Assembly (NCBI RefSeq): GCF_900112355.1
Contig: NZ_FOLM01000006.1
Coordinates: 1 to 64,000 of the forward strand
Reading direction: 5' to 3'
DNA: 64,000 nucleotides
Source: Streptomyces aidingensis
Lineage (GTDB): Bacteria; Actinomycetota; Actinomycetes; Streptomycetales; Streptomycetaceae
Shown: positions 34,725 through 44,510 of the stretch, piece by piece
Layout: each line of letters opens with the position of its first letter
Numbering within the stretch: the first letter of the stretch is position 1
Notes under the pieces: generated by a model
What the model saw: the letters and a program-made list of their open reading frames with translations, nothing else
What the model was told of the DNA's origin: nothing
Database searches by the model: none
Translations under genes and position numbers: made by a program

Positions 34725-35207
34725 CTATTGCAGCCGGGGCCGCTCTTCTTCGTCTTCCTCTTCTTCTTCGTCGGGGAGTTTCACATCGCTGACCGCGATA
34801 TTGACCTCGACGACCTGAAGTCCCGTCATCCGCTCGACCGCGGCGACGACGTTCTCCCGTACGGTACGGGAGACTTCGGCGATGGAGACGCCGTAGTCGA
34901 CCACGATCTCCAGATCCAGGGCGGTCTGGACCTCGCCCACCTCCGCCTTGACGCCGCGCATGGCCGAGGACCGGCCGCCGCCGGGCACGCGGTCGCGGAC
35001 CGCCCCGAAGGTGCGGGCCAGGCCGCCGCCCATGGCGTGCACGCCGACCACGTCCCTGGCGGCCAGGCCCGCGATCTTCGCGACCACTCCGTCGGCGATG
35101 GTGGTGCGCCCACGGGTGGCGGGATCACCGGTCCCGCGCCGGGTGCCCAGGGTTTTGGCGGCGGGGGCGGCGTTCTCCGGTGCCGCCTCGGTGCTGTTCT
35201 CGTTCAC
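34725..35207 (-). CDS. Asp23/Gls24-family envelope stress protein
   Basis: Protein of 160 residues from GTG 35207, which follows GGAGGCTGGCACA. The Asp23 core is complete: GRTTIADGVVAKIAGLAARD, VVGVHAMGGGLARTFGAVRD, VKAEVGEVQTALDLEIVVDY, and MTGLQVVEVNIAVSDVKLPD followed by an acidic EEEEEDEEER tail. This is the first gene of the cluster and the likely main structural subunit. The acidic C-terminus may mediate contacts with the basic AmaP region. Confidence 0.93.
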   Translation of the reverse strand: MNENSTEAAPENAAPAAKTLGTRRGTGDPATRGRTTIADGVVAKIAGLAARDVVGVHAMGGGLARTFGAVRDRVPGGGRSSAMRGVKAEVGEVQTALDLEIVVDYGVSIAEVSRTVRENVVAAVERMTGLQVVEVNIAVSDVKLPDEEEEEDEEERPRLQ

Positions 35208-35427
35208 TGTGCCAGCCTCCCTGTCCGGGACTTTACGCTTCGCCCGCGGCGAACCGGCCGCGCCGTTCGCCCGTCCTGGTGCCACAGTACGCATGCGTGG
35301 CGGAAGTGGCCCGTTGTCCCCGCCGATCGGGTGGAGCGAACGGCGGCGAGGCCGCCGCATACGCAATGCTGTACCCACACCCGGCCGTTCTGCACGGGAT
35401 GCGGGCCGGGCGGAGAAGGTGATCGTG

Positions 35428-36252
35428 ATGAGCGAGTCGGAACCGGAGACGGAGACGGACGGCACGGCGGACGACGGGCTGCGCGCCGCCGTACGGGCAC
35501 AGCTCGGCCTGGGCCGGCTGCTGCCGCTCGGCGGGCCGCAGGACGGCGTGTGGCTGGCCGAGCGGGCGGCGATACGGGTGCTGGGCGAGGCCGCGCGGGA
35601 GCTCCCGGGGGTGCGGGTGACCCGGCTGCGGATCGGCCCGGCGGATGCCGGGCCGGACGGGGAGCGGCCGGCGGTCACGCCGCCGTCGACCGCGCTGCCG
35701 CCGGGGCCGCTGCGGGTGGCGGCGGCGTTCGCGGCCTCCGCGGTACGGCCGATCCCGGCCTCGGCCGGGCTGCTGCGGGACTCGCTGACCGGGGCGGCGG
35801 AGCGGCGGCTGGGCCTGCGGGTGGTGGCGGTGGACCTCCATGTCACGGGCCTGCTGACCGAGGACGGCGAAGGCCCCGGGGAGGCCGGGGAGGACGGGTG
35901 GGCCAGGGGAACCCGGGAAACCCGGGAAATCCGGGAAATCCGGGAAATCCGGGAAACCGTGTCGCGCCGGGGCGGTCCGCAGCCGCCGCCCGCGGCGGCC
36001 GGGGACGGTGCCGAGGCCCGGGTGGCCGGGGCGGTCCGTGCCGTACCCGGGGTGCTGGGGCTGTCCACGGCGCTGGCGGTGCCGGGCCGCGCGGTGCTGG
36101 TGCGGGACGGTGAGGTGCGGCTCCAGGTCCGGCTCCGGGCACCGGAGGCCGACGGCCCGGCGACCCTGCGCACCGCCCGCGCGGTCCGCGAGGCCGCGGC
36201 CGGGGCCGCCGGCGGCGCGCGGGTGGCCGTGCTGATCACCGGTCTCGGCTGA
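35428..36252 (+). CDS. Asp23-cluster-associated hypothetical protein with a tripeptide repeat
   Basis: Protein of 274 residues from ATG 35428 after GGAGAAGG, divergent from the Asp23 cluster. It is Ala/Arg/Glu/Gly-rich without a membrane helix. Two homologous halves are visible, each with an Asp23-like beta pattern (ELPGVRVTRLRIGPADAG; AVPGVLGLSTALAVPGRAVL). They are joined by a low-complexity linker that includes TRETREIREIREIRETV. Related Streptomyces proteins are often annotated as nucleopolyhedrovirus P10 family, which says little about function. The shared intergenic region with the Asp23 gene suggests co-regulation. Confidence 0.75.
   Translation: MSESEPETETDGTADDGLRAAVRAQLGLGRLLPLGGPQDGVWLAERAAIRVLGEAARELPGVRVTRLRIGPADAGPDGERPAVTPPSTALPPGPLRVAAAFAASAVRPIPASAGLLRDSLTGAAERRLGLRVVAVDLHVTGLLTEDGEGPGEAGEDGWARGTRETREIREIREIRETVSRRGGPQPPPAAAGDGAEARVAGAVRAVPGVLGLSTALAVPGRAVLVRDGEVRLQVRLRAPEADGPATLRTARAVREAAAGAAGGARVAVLITGLG
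35906..35957 (+). repeat. 9-bp coding minisatellite
   Basis: About five units of CGGGAAAYC encode Arg-Glu-Thr/Ile (RET, REI, REI, REI, RET) inside the 35428-36252 gene. The unit number probably varies between strains without breaking the frame. Confidence 0.8.
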
Positions 36253-36348
36253 GCCGCCTCCCGGGAGACGCGCGCTCCGTTCCCGGCCGGCCGGCCCGCC
36301 GCGTCCGCCGCCCCGCCGCGGTACGCGCACCGCGCCGGGCCCCCGCGC

Positions 36349-36382
36349 GGCCCCGCCCGGTGACGGGCCGGGGCGCGGGGCC
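36349..36382. terminator. hairpin between convergent genes
   Basis: Arms GGCCCCGC (36349-36356) and GCGGGGCC (36375-36382) with further GC pairing inside. Confidence 0.5.
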
Positions 36383-36390
36383 GTGAGGGG

Positions 36391-37170
36391 TTACCCGCCG
36401 AGGCCCGCCAGGTCGCGCAGGCGGCGGGCCTGGGCGGCGCGTTCGGCGGCGCGCTGGGCGTCGTAGCCCCGTGCCGCCGCGCCGCGCAGCAGCGCCTTGG
36501 TCTCGATCACCGCGTCGCGCGGCGCGGCCAGCAGCGCCGCGGTCAGGTCGTCCAGCGCGCCCGGAAGTTCCGCCGGCGGCACCACCAGGTTGGCCAGCCC
36601 GATGCGTTCCGCCTCGGCGGCCTGCACCGCCCGTCCGGTGACGCACAGTTCCAGCGCGCGGGCGTACCCGATCAGCGACACCAGCGGATGCGTACCGCCC
36701 AGATCGGGCACCAGGCCGAGCGCGGTCTCACGCATGGCGAAACTCGCGTTCTCCGCACAGATCCGCAGGTCGCAGGCGAGTGCCAGCTGGAAGCCCGCGC
36801 CGATGGCATGGCCCTGCACTCCGGCCACGGTCAGCACATCGTTGCGGCGCCACCAGGTGAACGCCTCCTGGTACTCCGCGATGGCCGCGTCCAGGTCCTC
36901 GTCCGTGCCGGCGGCCAGGGCCGGGAAGCTCGGCTCCCCGGGGATGCCCTCCCGGGTGAAGGCCCGCTTGTCCAGCCCGGCGGAGAAGGACGGGCCCTCG
37001 GCGCACAGCACCACCACCCGGACGCTGCCGGGCAGCGCCGAGCCCGTCTCGGCCAGCGCCCGCCACATGGCCGGCGTCTGGGCGTTGTGCCTGGCGCCGT
37101 TGGTGAGCGTGACCGTGGCCACGGCTCCGTCGACGGTCACCCGCACACCGTCCTTGTCCAGCAGGCTCAT
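36391..37170 (-). CDS. enoyl-CoA hydratase/isomerase family protein
   Basis: Crotonase-fold enzyme of 259 residues. The oxyanion-hole motifs are present: PSFSAGLDKRAFT and VAGVQGHAIGAGFQLALACD. A catalytic Glu is likely in the MRETALGLVPDLGGTHPLVS region. The acyl-CoA substrate is unknown. The start ATG 37170 has GGAGGTG five bases upstream. An inverted repeat GTTACTC...GAGTAAC lies just upstream, at the predicted promoter, suggesting control by a TetR-like regulator, which is not encoded next to it. Confidence 0.88.
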   Translation of the reverse strand: MSLLDKDGVRVTVDGAVATVTLTNGARHNAQTPAMWRALAETGSALPGSVRVVVLCAEGPSFSAGLDKRAFTREGIPGEPSFPALAAGTDEDLDAAIAEYQEAFTWWRRNDVLTVAGVQGHAIGAGFQLALACDLRICAENASFAMRETALGLVPDLGGTHPLVSLIGYARALELCVTGRAVQAAEAERIGLANLVVPPAELPGALDDLTAALLAAPRDAVIETKALLRGAAARGYDAQRAAERAAQARRLRDLAGLGG

Positions 37171-37187
37171 GCGCACCTCCGGTGGGT

Positions 37188-37218
37188 GTTACTCCGCAGT
37201 AATACCGAGCAGAGTAAC
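37188..37218. promoter_or_regulatory. inverted-repeat operator upstream of the enoyl-CoA hydratase
   Basis: GTTACTC (37188-37194) and GAGTAAC (37212-37218) are perfect inverted 7-mers separated by 17 bases. The minus strand between them reads GGTATTACTGCG, so a -10-like element is enclosed. Confidence 0.45.
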
Positions 37219-37301
37219 GAGCCGCCGGGGCGGGGCCCACTCCGGGGCGGGCGGCACCTCCCACGGCGCGCGGCACCGGGCGACGCCGCCGCCGGCCCGG
37301 C

Positions 37302-37541
37302 TCAGGACGCCGCGGCGGAGGAGGAAGGCGCGGCCTTCTTGCCGCGGGTCGCTCCGCCGCGCCCGCGCAGGGTCACGTCGGCCTCGCTCAGCATCCGGTG
37401 CACAAACCCGTACGACCGGCCGGTTTCCTCGGCCAGGGCACGGATACTCGCGCCCGATTCGTATTTCCGCTTGAGGTCTTCCGCGAGCTTCTCGCGCGCG
37501 GCGCCGGTCACCCGGCTTCCCTTCTTCAGAGTCTCGGCCAC
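37302..37541 (-). CDS. small HTH protein, conserved in actinobacteria
   Basis: Protein of 79 residues. GTG 37541 follows AGGAGG with six bases of spacing, so upstream frames are rejected. The sequence is AETLKKGSRVTGAAREKLAE, DLKRKYESGASIRALAEETG, RSYGFVHRMLSEADVTLRGR with a basic Lys-rich end. The middle is a resolvase-like helix-turn-helix (ASIRALAEETGRSYGFVHRM). It is a highly conserved Streptomyces family; the DNA target is unknown. The C-terminus GKKAAPSSSAAAS is probably disordered. Confidence 0.85.
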   Translation of the reverse strand: MAETLKKGSRVTGAAREKLAEDLKRKYESGASIRALAEETGRSYGFVHRMLSEADVTLRGRGGATRGKKAAPSSSAAAS

Positions 37542-37930
37542 CCGTGCCTCCTCATGGGAAGTGCGCTCTGGAACTCTCATGATCACCCCTATCCGCGTTC
37601 CTGGCCACCCATTCGGCGAGGTCGGTGAAGCGGCGGCAATTCCGGCGGTCCGCAATCCCTTCCCGCCGGCCCCGGCGGCCGGGCGGCCCGGGCCCCGCCG
37701 CTCCCCCGAATGGCCGCCAAAAGGGCTGGTCAGCGCCGCCCGCCGAAATTGCCCCGGGTGGACGATCGGCACCCCGCGGACCCTCGGTCACCCCGGAATC
37801 CGTCCGGTGTGAACCGTGCCCGGGTACCAGGTGTGCTCACTCAGATGATGGAGCCGGCGTCGGCCGATTGATCGAGCGCGGCCGATGCGGAACGTCTGCC
37901 GCCGGTACGGCCGGCCGACACCGGCCCGCC
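37542..37930. other. intergenic region, no gene seen
   Basis: The 389 bases between the ABC-F stop and the small HTH gene presumably contain the HTH promoter. Several frames cross it but none has a ribosome site or recognisable product. Confidence 0.4.
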
Positions 37931-39529
<1,599 letters not shown>

Positions 39530-39653
39530 GGACAGTCTCCATGGGGGGCGTACATGGCGTGCATACGGTCAGGGGTGCCGTGCGCGGATGCCGGGGCGCG
39601 GACGGGCATGCGGGCAGACAGGCATGCGGCGCCGGGCGCCGGCGGTACGCCCG

Positions 39654-39680
39654 CTAGGCCACGAGGAACGGAATGTCCAT
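39654..39680 (-). other. possible 8-codon leader ORF upstream of the ABC-F gene
   Basis: On the minus strand ATG GAC ATT CCG TTC CTC GTG GCC TAG encodes MDIPFLVA. A -10-like TAGACT (minus strand of 39688-39693) lies eight bases upstream, so transcription could start near the ATG. ABC-F genes in several bacteria are preceded by short leader ORFs that control attenuation, but here there is no proof of expression. Confidence 0.35.
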
Positions 39681-39690
39681 GCGGACCAGT

Positions 39691-41250
39691 CTAGCCGCGC
39701 CGGGCAAACGGTTTTCCGGGGTCGGTGCGGGCCGCCGCCGGCCGCGCCGCGGCGGCGCCCGGGCTCTCGCCCGCGCCGGTGTGGAGCTGGAAGGCGGCGC
39801 GGCGGACCCGCTTGGCGGCGGCCGGGTCCGGATGCGCCGAGGCCAGCGCCAGCAGCACCTGGACGGTGCGCGGATGGCCGCAGGCCCGGACCTCCTGGAG
39901 CAGCGCGGGCAGGGTGGGCTGCACGGCCGACTCCAGGTGGTCCAGCAGCAGCCCGGCGGCGCCGTGCTCGTGCGCCGCCGAGGCGGTGTCCACCCAGAGC
40001 CAGGTGGCCTCCTCGCGGGTGAGCACGTCCAGCGGGGTGTCGGTGGCGTCCCGGGCGCCGCCGCTGTCCAGGTCGGCGAGCCACAGCAGGGCGTAGGGGC
40101 GCAGCAGCGGCTCCTCCGCGGCGGCCTGCACGGCGGCGCGCGCGGGGGCTCCGACGACCCGCAGCGCCTGGAAGGCCAGGCCGCGGATCAGGGCGTCCTC
40201 GCCGCGGGCGGCGTCCAGCAGCTCGGCCACGGCCGGGCCGGTGGGCCGGGCGGCCACCCAGGCGCGGTATTCGGCGCGGGCCGGGCCGGGGGTGAGGGTG
40301 ACACAGCCGCGCAGCATGGCGACGGCGGACTGCTCGATGTTCCCGGCGGGGCTCTGCGCGGCCACACAGATGTGTTCCAGTTTGGTCCACACCACCCAGC
40401 TCCCCAGGGGGGTGAGGCGGGCGCGGGCGGGCTGGTCGCCCCGGGCGTGCAGGGTGAGGGCGCCGACGTCGGCGAGCGCGTCCAGCGCCCAGCCGAGCAG
40501 ACGGGTCAGCTCGGCCTGCGGCGGCCCGGCTTCCGCCTCCTCCGTTCCTGCCGCCCCGTCCGCCCTCTCCGCCCCGTCTGCCCCGTCTGCCCCGTCTGCC
40601 CTGTCTGTTCCGGCTGTCCCGTCTGTTCCGTCCGCGCCGCTGCGCGCGGTGCCGGAGCGGTCGGCGCGGAGCTCGGCGACGCGCTGGGCCAGCAGATCGC
40701 ACAGCCCGGCGGCGGTCACCGGTCCGGCCGAGAGCTGCATCACGGACAGCAGCTGGGGCAGGGCGGCGACCACCTCGGTGACGGCGGCGGGGTCGGCGTC
40801 CTCGGGAGCGGGGCGGACCAGCGACCAGCCGTCGAAGAGGGCCACCCAGCCGCGGAGCACGGCGGTGTCGTCGCTCTCCCAGGCGCGCAGCCGCCACCCG
40901 GAACGCACCGCGCGGCCCTCGCCGTCCTGCTCGACCAGGCCGGCCAGCCGGGCCCGGCTGAAGTGGTCGCGCACCTGGGCCGGGGTCATGCCGAGTTCCC
41001 CGCCGGCCCGGGCGGGGTCGGCCGCCGGGTCGGCACCCGTGCGTTCCGCCCATCGGGCCAGGGCCACCGCGGGGGCCAGCAGGCGGCGTACCAGCAGGGC
41101 GAGTTCGCGCTGAGAGGGGGTTCCGCGCGGGGGCCGGGGCGGCCGGCGCCGGGCGGTGCGGGCGCCCCGCGCGGGGGCGGGCTGTTCGGGGACGGAGGAC
41201 GCCGCAGAGGGGACAACGTGCAGCCGGGGCTCGCGCGGTGGGATCGTCAC
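39691..41250 (-). CDS. large conserved actinobacterial hypothetical protein
   Basis: Protein of 519 residues from GTG 41250 (VTIPPREPRLHVVPSAASS). It is helix-rich with winged-helix-like blocks: SQRELALLVRRLLAPAVALA, GMTPAQVRDHFSRARLAGLV, LTPLGSWVVWTKLEHICVAA. A low-complexity spacer of alternating Gly-Ala-Asp-Thr-Arg units at about 204-245 interrupts the middle. The C-terminus (about 350-500) has LRPYALLWLADLDSGGA and HPRTVQVLLALASAHPDPAA, which look like HEAT-type helices. No enzyme motif is recognised. The frame has a potential ATG 108 bases upstream, but the conserved part begins later. Confidence 0.7.
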   Translation of the reverse strand: MTIPPREPRLHVVPSAASSVPEQPAPARGARTARRRPPRPPRGTPSQRELALLVRRLLAPAVALARWAERTGADPAADPARAGGELGMTPAQVRDHFSRARLAGLVEQDGEGRAVRSGWRLRAWESDDTAVLRGWVALFDGWSLVRPAPEDADPAAVTEVVAALPQLLSVMQLSAGPVTAAGLCDLLAQRVAELRADRSGTARSGADGTDGTAGTDRADGADGADGAERADGAAGTEEAEAGPPQAELTRLLGWALDALADVGALTLHARGDQPARARLTPLGSWVVWTKLEHICVAAQSPAGNIEQSAVAMLRGCVTLTPGPARAEYRAWVAARPTGPAVAELLDAARGEDALIRGLAFQALRVVGAPARAAVQAAAEEPLLRPYALLWLADLDSGGARDATDTPLDVLTREEATWLWVDTASAAHEHGAAGLLLDHLESAVQPTLPALLQEVRACGHPRTVQVLLALASAHPDPAAAKRVRRAAFQLHTGAGESPGAAAARPAAARTDPGKPFARRG

Positions 41251-41362
41251 GCCAGCAGTGTCACCAATGAGAGGTCGAAAGCCCAAACCCCGTGCCCCCG
41301 ACCGGCACATCGCCCGGCGCGGGGGTCCGGAGCGGCCGGGGGCGCCGGCGGCCCGCACGGGC

Positions 41363-42505
41363 TCAGTACAGGGGGGTGAGGAAGCGGCGGAGGCGTTCCT
41401 CGTACGGGTCGGGGGCGGCGTTCCACATCGCGGCGTGCTGGGCGTCCGGGACGGTCTCCAGCACCACGCTCTCCGGGTGCCGGCGGGCCAGTTCCCGGGA
41501 CGCCTGCCAGGGGGCGATGGTGTCGCCCGGTCCGTGGAACAGCAGCACCGGCGGCATCCGCCTGCCCGGCGTGCCCGCCTCGGCGGGCAGTGGGACCCGG
41601 GCGGCGGCCGGCAGCCCCAGCCGGCCCTGCGCCGCGCCCGGCAGCAGCGGACGCAGCACGGCCGGCACCCGGCGCTCCGCGGCCAGCGCGCGCAGGGTGG
41701 CCCGCCAGTCCAGCACCGGCGAGTCCAGCACCAGCCCGGCGATCCGGTCGCGCAGCCCCGACTGGGCGGCGGCGCGCAGCGCCATGGTGGCGCCCACCGA
41801 CCAGCCGTACAGCAGCACCCGGCGGGCGCCGTAGCGCACCGCGTAGCGGATCGCCGCGTCCACGTCCTGCCATTCGCCGGCTCCGAGCCGGCCGAGGCCG
41901 CCCGGGGGCGCGGGGGCCTCCGGGTCGCCGCGGTAGCTGGGGACCAGCAGCGGGAGCTTCTGCCGGCGCAGAAACGGCATCACGTTCATGGCCTGGCCGC
42001 GGGTGGTGCCCAGCCCGTGCAGCAGGATCACCCACAGGTCGCGTTCGCCGGTGAGGAACCAGGCGGGCATCGGCCCGAGGCCGGTGTGGATGTCCACCTC
42101 GGCCGAGCTGATGCCCAGGGCCCGGAACGGCTCGCCGGTGTGGAGCTGCGGGGTGAGCCGCACCCGGGCGCCGGGGCGCAGTTCCCCCTCGGTGACCTGC
42201 TCCAGATGGCGCACCACCGTGTCGGCTCCGCCGTCCGGGCCGAGCGGTTCGCCGACGATCGCCCGGCAGCCCGGGCCGGCCAGGCCGTAGCGGCCGGGCC
42301 GCACCGACTGCACGGTGCGGCTGAGGGTCACCTCGCCGGGCACCGCGGCGTGCACCAGCAGCTCCGGGCCGCGGAATCCCGCCGGTTGCCGGCCCGGGCG
42401 CAGGGCGGCGCCGCTGGCGTAGCGGCCGGCCGCCACAGCGGCGGCTCCGGTGCCGAGCAGCAGGGAAGTGGCGGCGGTCACGGCCGCGGTGGTACGCCGA
42501 CGCAT
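41363..42505 (-). CDS. alpha/beta hydrolase, membrane-anchored or secreted
   Basis: Protein of 380 residues. The N-terminus MRRRTTAAVTAATSLLLGTG is a basic stretch plus a hydrophobic helix, suggesting export or anchoring. The serine-hydrolase core has LWVILLHGLGTTRG (oxyanion region), the nucleophile elbow VLLYGWSVGATMAL (GWSVG), the acid in HGPGDTIAPW and the catalytic His in VPDAQHAAMWNAAPDPYEER. Substrate unknown; the family is common in Streptomyces. ATG 42517, four codons upstream, is an alternative start, and neither has a strong ribosome site. The start region overlaps a low-confidence ORF on the same strand. Confidence 0.82.
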   Translation of the reverse strand: MRRRTTAAVTAATSLLLGTGAAAVAAGRYASGAALRPGRQPAGFRGPELLVHAAVPGEVTLSRTVQSVRPGRYGLAGPGCRAIVGEPLGPDGGADTVVRHLEQVTEGELRPGARVRLTPQLHTGEPFRALGISSAEVDIHTGLGPMPAWFLTGERDLWVILLHGLGTTRGQAMNVMPFLRRQKLPLLVPSYRGDPEAPAPPGGLGRLGAGEWQDVDAAIRYAVRYGARRVLLYGWSVGATMALRAAAQSGLRDRIAGLVLDSPVLDWRATLRALAAERRVPAVLRPLLPGAAQGRLGLPAAARVPLPAEAGTPGRRMPPVLLFHGPGDTIAPWQASRELARRHPESVVLETVPDAQHAAMWNAAPDPYEERLRRFLTPLY

Positions 42506-42517
42506 GCCCCCCAGCAT

Positions 42518-42941
42518 GGCCCGGACGCTGCCCGGCGGCGACCGGAGAGGGCCGCGCGGGCGAGCCGGCATCGCCGTCCCCGGACGCGTCCCCGCCTCCC
42601 GGCCACGCCCGGTGCCCGGCCACCCGGTCCGGAAGGCCGTCTCCGGCGCCCCGGCAGCCCTGCCGCAGGAGCATCACCGTTCTCCCCCGACACGGAAAGC
42701 GGAGGCTGTCGCTTCACTTCCGTGCGACATCGCCATGTGCGATGCGCCACTCCACGCGGGAAGCTTGACAAAGGCGTTTCGACACCTGTCGGATTGGCAA
42801 AGAGCTCGATGAGGGCGTCACAGAGCCTGTGGCCGGAAGCATCATCCGAGTTGCTCATATCACCTGAACAGTGTCGTTACTACAGGCGCCGGACGCTCAT
42901 CTCCACTCGACCTCGTCGGCGCCGAATCCCGAGGGAGCACC
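42518..42941. other. regulatory gap with a doubtful ORF
   Basis: A plus-strand TTGACA (42767-42772) is a near-perfect -35 upstream of the XRE gene, though a matching -10 is not clear. On the minus strand a frame from ATG 42858 (MSNSDDASGHRLCDALIELF) could encode a small protein, but it runs into the hydrolase start and loses Streptomyces codon bias after about 55 codons. It is not called as a gene. Confidence 0.4.
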
Positions 42942-43796
42942 ATGCCCAAGGCAGTCGACCCAAGCCTCAACCGCCGCAAGCTGCGCATCGCGCTCAAAAA
43001 GGCACGGGATGCGGCGGGACTGACGCAGCGGCAGGCCGCAGACAATCTTGAGTGGTCGCTGTCGAAAATCATTCGCATCGAAGCGGGTACGGTCAGCCTC
43101 TCGGTGACGGACCTGCGGGCCATGCTCCAGGAGTACGGGGTGACGGACAGCGACACGGTGTCCGACCTGGAGGAAGCCGCCCGCGGCAGCAAGGGCCAGT
43201 CCTGGTGGGTCTCCTACAGCGACATCATCAACCCGCAGTTCGCGCAGTACCTCGGCTATGAGAGCGCGGCCAGCACCGTCCGCGCCTACCACCCGAGCCT
43301 GGTCCCCGGTCTGCTGCAGACCAGTGACTACATCCACGCCCTCTTCGCGGCGGGGGCGCCCGTGTCCCAGGCGGGCCGCAACGTGGACCTGCGCACCGAC
43401 CGGCAGGACCGGATCTTCGCCGAGGACGGAGCGGCGGCGGCGTTCATCGTCGACGAGGCGGCCGTGCGGCGCTGGATCGGCGGCAGCAGCGTGATGAAGC
43501 AGCAGCTGCGCCTCATCCTGAGCCGGATGGACGAACCCCGGGTCTCGGTCCGGCTGCTGCCCTTCCGGGCAGGCGCCCACACCAGCCTGGAGAGCAGCTT
43601 CGTCCTGCTCGGTTTCCCCGACGACGAGGACGTTCTCTATGTGTCCGGCCCGGGCGGTGTGCTGACCAACCGGGACAACCGGGAACTGGTCGCCCGCTAC
43701 CAGGAGTGCTTCGAGGACCTGCACAGCAAGGCCCTCACCGAGGACGAGACCCGTGCCCTGCTGAACGACCTCATCGAGCAGTACACAACCGCCTGA
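42942..43796 (+). CDS. XRE regulator with DUF5753 (WhiJ-like)
   Basis: Protein of 284 residues. The XRE HTH is at about 12-70 (LRIALKKARDAAGLTQRQAA, DNLEWSLSKIIRIEAGTVSL). The DUF5753 domain is at about 95-275 (STVRAYHPSLVPGLLQTSDY, FIVDEAAVRRWIGGSSVMKQ, VRLLPFRAGAHTSLESSFVL). The start is ATG 42942 after CGAGGGAGCACC. Proteins of this type pair with small DUF397 proteins and act in development and antibiotic control, as with WhiJ and relatives. Here a DUF397 gene lies about 700 bases downstream on the opposite strand, separated by two membrane-protein genes. Confidence 0.9.
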   Translation: MPKAVDPSLNRRKLRIALKKARDAAGLTQRQAADNLEWSLSKIIRIEAGTVSLSVTDLRAMLQEYGVTDSDTVSDLEEAARGSKGQSWWVSYSDIINPQFAQYLGYESAASTVRAYHPSLVPGLLQTSDYIHALFAAGAPVSQAGRNVDLRTDRQDRIFAEDGAAAAFIVDEAAVRRWIGGSSVMKQQLRLILSRMDEPRVSVRLLPFRAGAHTSLESSFVLLGFPDDEDVLYVSGPGGVLTNRDNRELVARYQECFEDLHSKALTEDETRALLNDLIEQYTTA

Positions 43797-43838
43797 TCCT
43801 CACCCGAGCGGGGGCCAGGGAGAGCACCAGGAGACCTC

Positions 43839-44264
43839 ATGACAACCAACCGGCGCAGACGCCAGGAGGTGCAGCGCGCGGCTTCCGCAGGCAGCCGGCC
43901 GGGCGAGAGCTCTCCCGGCCCGGGCGGCTCACCCCCGGACCGCTCCGCGTCCGACAACGATCTGCGCCGGCGGGCCCTGGAGAGCGACAAGGCGCTGGAA
44001 CGCTACAAAGGGATCCGGAAGGCGGACACCCTGGAGCTGATACGGCTGACGGTGAGCCTTTCGGTGCTCATCGTCGTGATCTCGGGGCTGCTGGCCCTGG
44101 TGCTCTACGCGGCGCGGGAGGCAGGACTGCCTCCCGCGCTGTGGGCCGGTTTCACCGTCGCCGCGGGCGGAGCGCTCACCGGCGTCGCCGTCCGGGTCCT
44201 CCTGGCAGCGCTTCCCGCCCAGCAGAACGCGCCACCAGACCCAGGGTCCGGCGCCGGGCCGTGA
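43839..44264 (+). CDS. two-helix membrane protein, unknown
   Basis: Protein of 141 residues from ATG 43839 with CAGGAGACC upstream. A basic, disordered N-terminus (1-60) is followed by a short helix (KALERYKGIRKADTLELIRL) and two membrane helices (about 70-91 and 98-121). It lies 42 bases after the XRE gene on the same strand and may be co-transcribed with it. Its last 89 bases overlap the convergent 44176-44469 gene, an unusual antisense overlap. Function unknown. Confidence 0.7.
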   Translation: MTTNRRRRQEVQRAASAGSRPGESSPGPGGSPPDRSASDNDLRRRALESDKALERYKGIRKADTLELIRLTVSLSVLIVVISGLLALVLYAAREAGLPPALWAGFTVAAGGALTGVAVRVLLAALPAQQNAPPDPGSGAGP

Positions 44265-44469
44265 CGGGGTCACGCACCCACCACCAGGCACCCGCCAGGG
44301 CGACCAGGGCCAGCACGGCCAGCCACACGGCGATGCGCAGCACCGTGCCGCCGCCGACCAGCAGGGAGGCCGCCGCACCGACGGCCGTTGCCGCCAGACC
44401 GGACAGCAGGGAATACCCGACGAGACCTGAGCCGCCGGATGCGGAACGGAAACGCTGTCGGCTGTTCAT
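44176..44469 (-). CDS. small membrane protein, unknown
   Basis: Protein of 97 residues from ATG 44469, preceded by the strong ribosome site GGAGAAGGG. Two membrane helices at about 17-38 and 43-64 (LVGYSLLSGLAATAVGAAAS, VLRIAVWLAVLALVALAGAW) are followed by an Arg/Gly-rich end RSAGREALPGGPGRRRR. It is on the opposite strand to the preceding membrane-protein gene and overlaps it by 89 bases at the 3' ends. Function unknown; it may belong with the DUF397 gene upstream on the same strand. Confidence 0.6.
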   Translation of the reverse strand: MNSRQRFRSASGGSGLVGYSLLSGLAATAVGAAASLLVGGGTVLRIAVWLAVLALVALAGAWWWVRDPVTARRRTLGLVARSAGREALPGGPGRRRR

Positions 44470-44510
44470 CCCTTCTCCGGTATCGCATGGCCCCGGCGGC
44501 GTCCAGACCG

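Noticed and set aside
35900..35960. CRISPR-like repeat
   Set aside because: The units are 9 bases without spacers and lie within a coding frame.
42478..42858. 126-residue minus-strand ORF (MSNSDDASG...)
   Set aside because: The first 55 codons are plausible but the rest overlaps the hydrolase start and loses codon bias; no family recognised and no clean stop at a sensible position.
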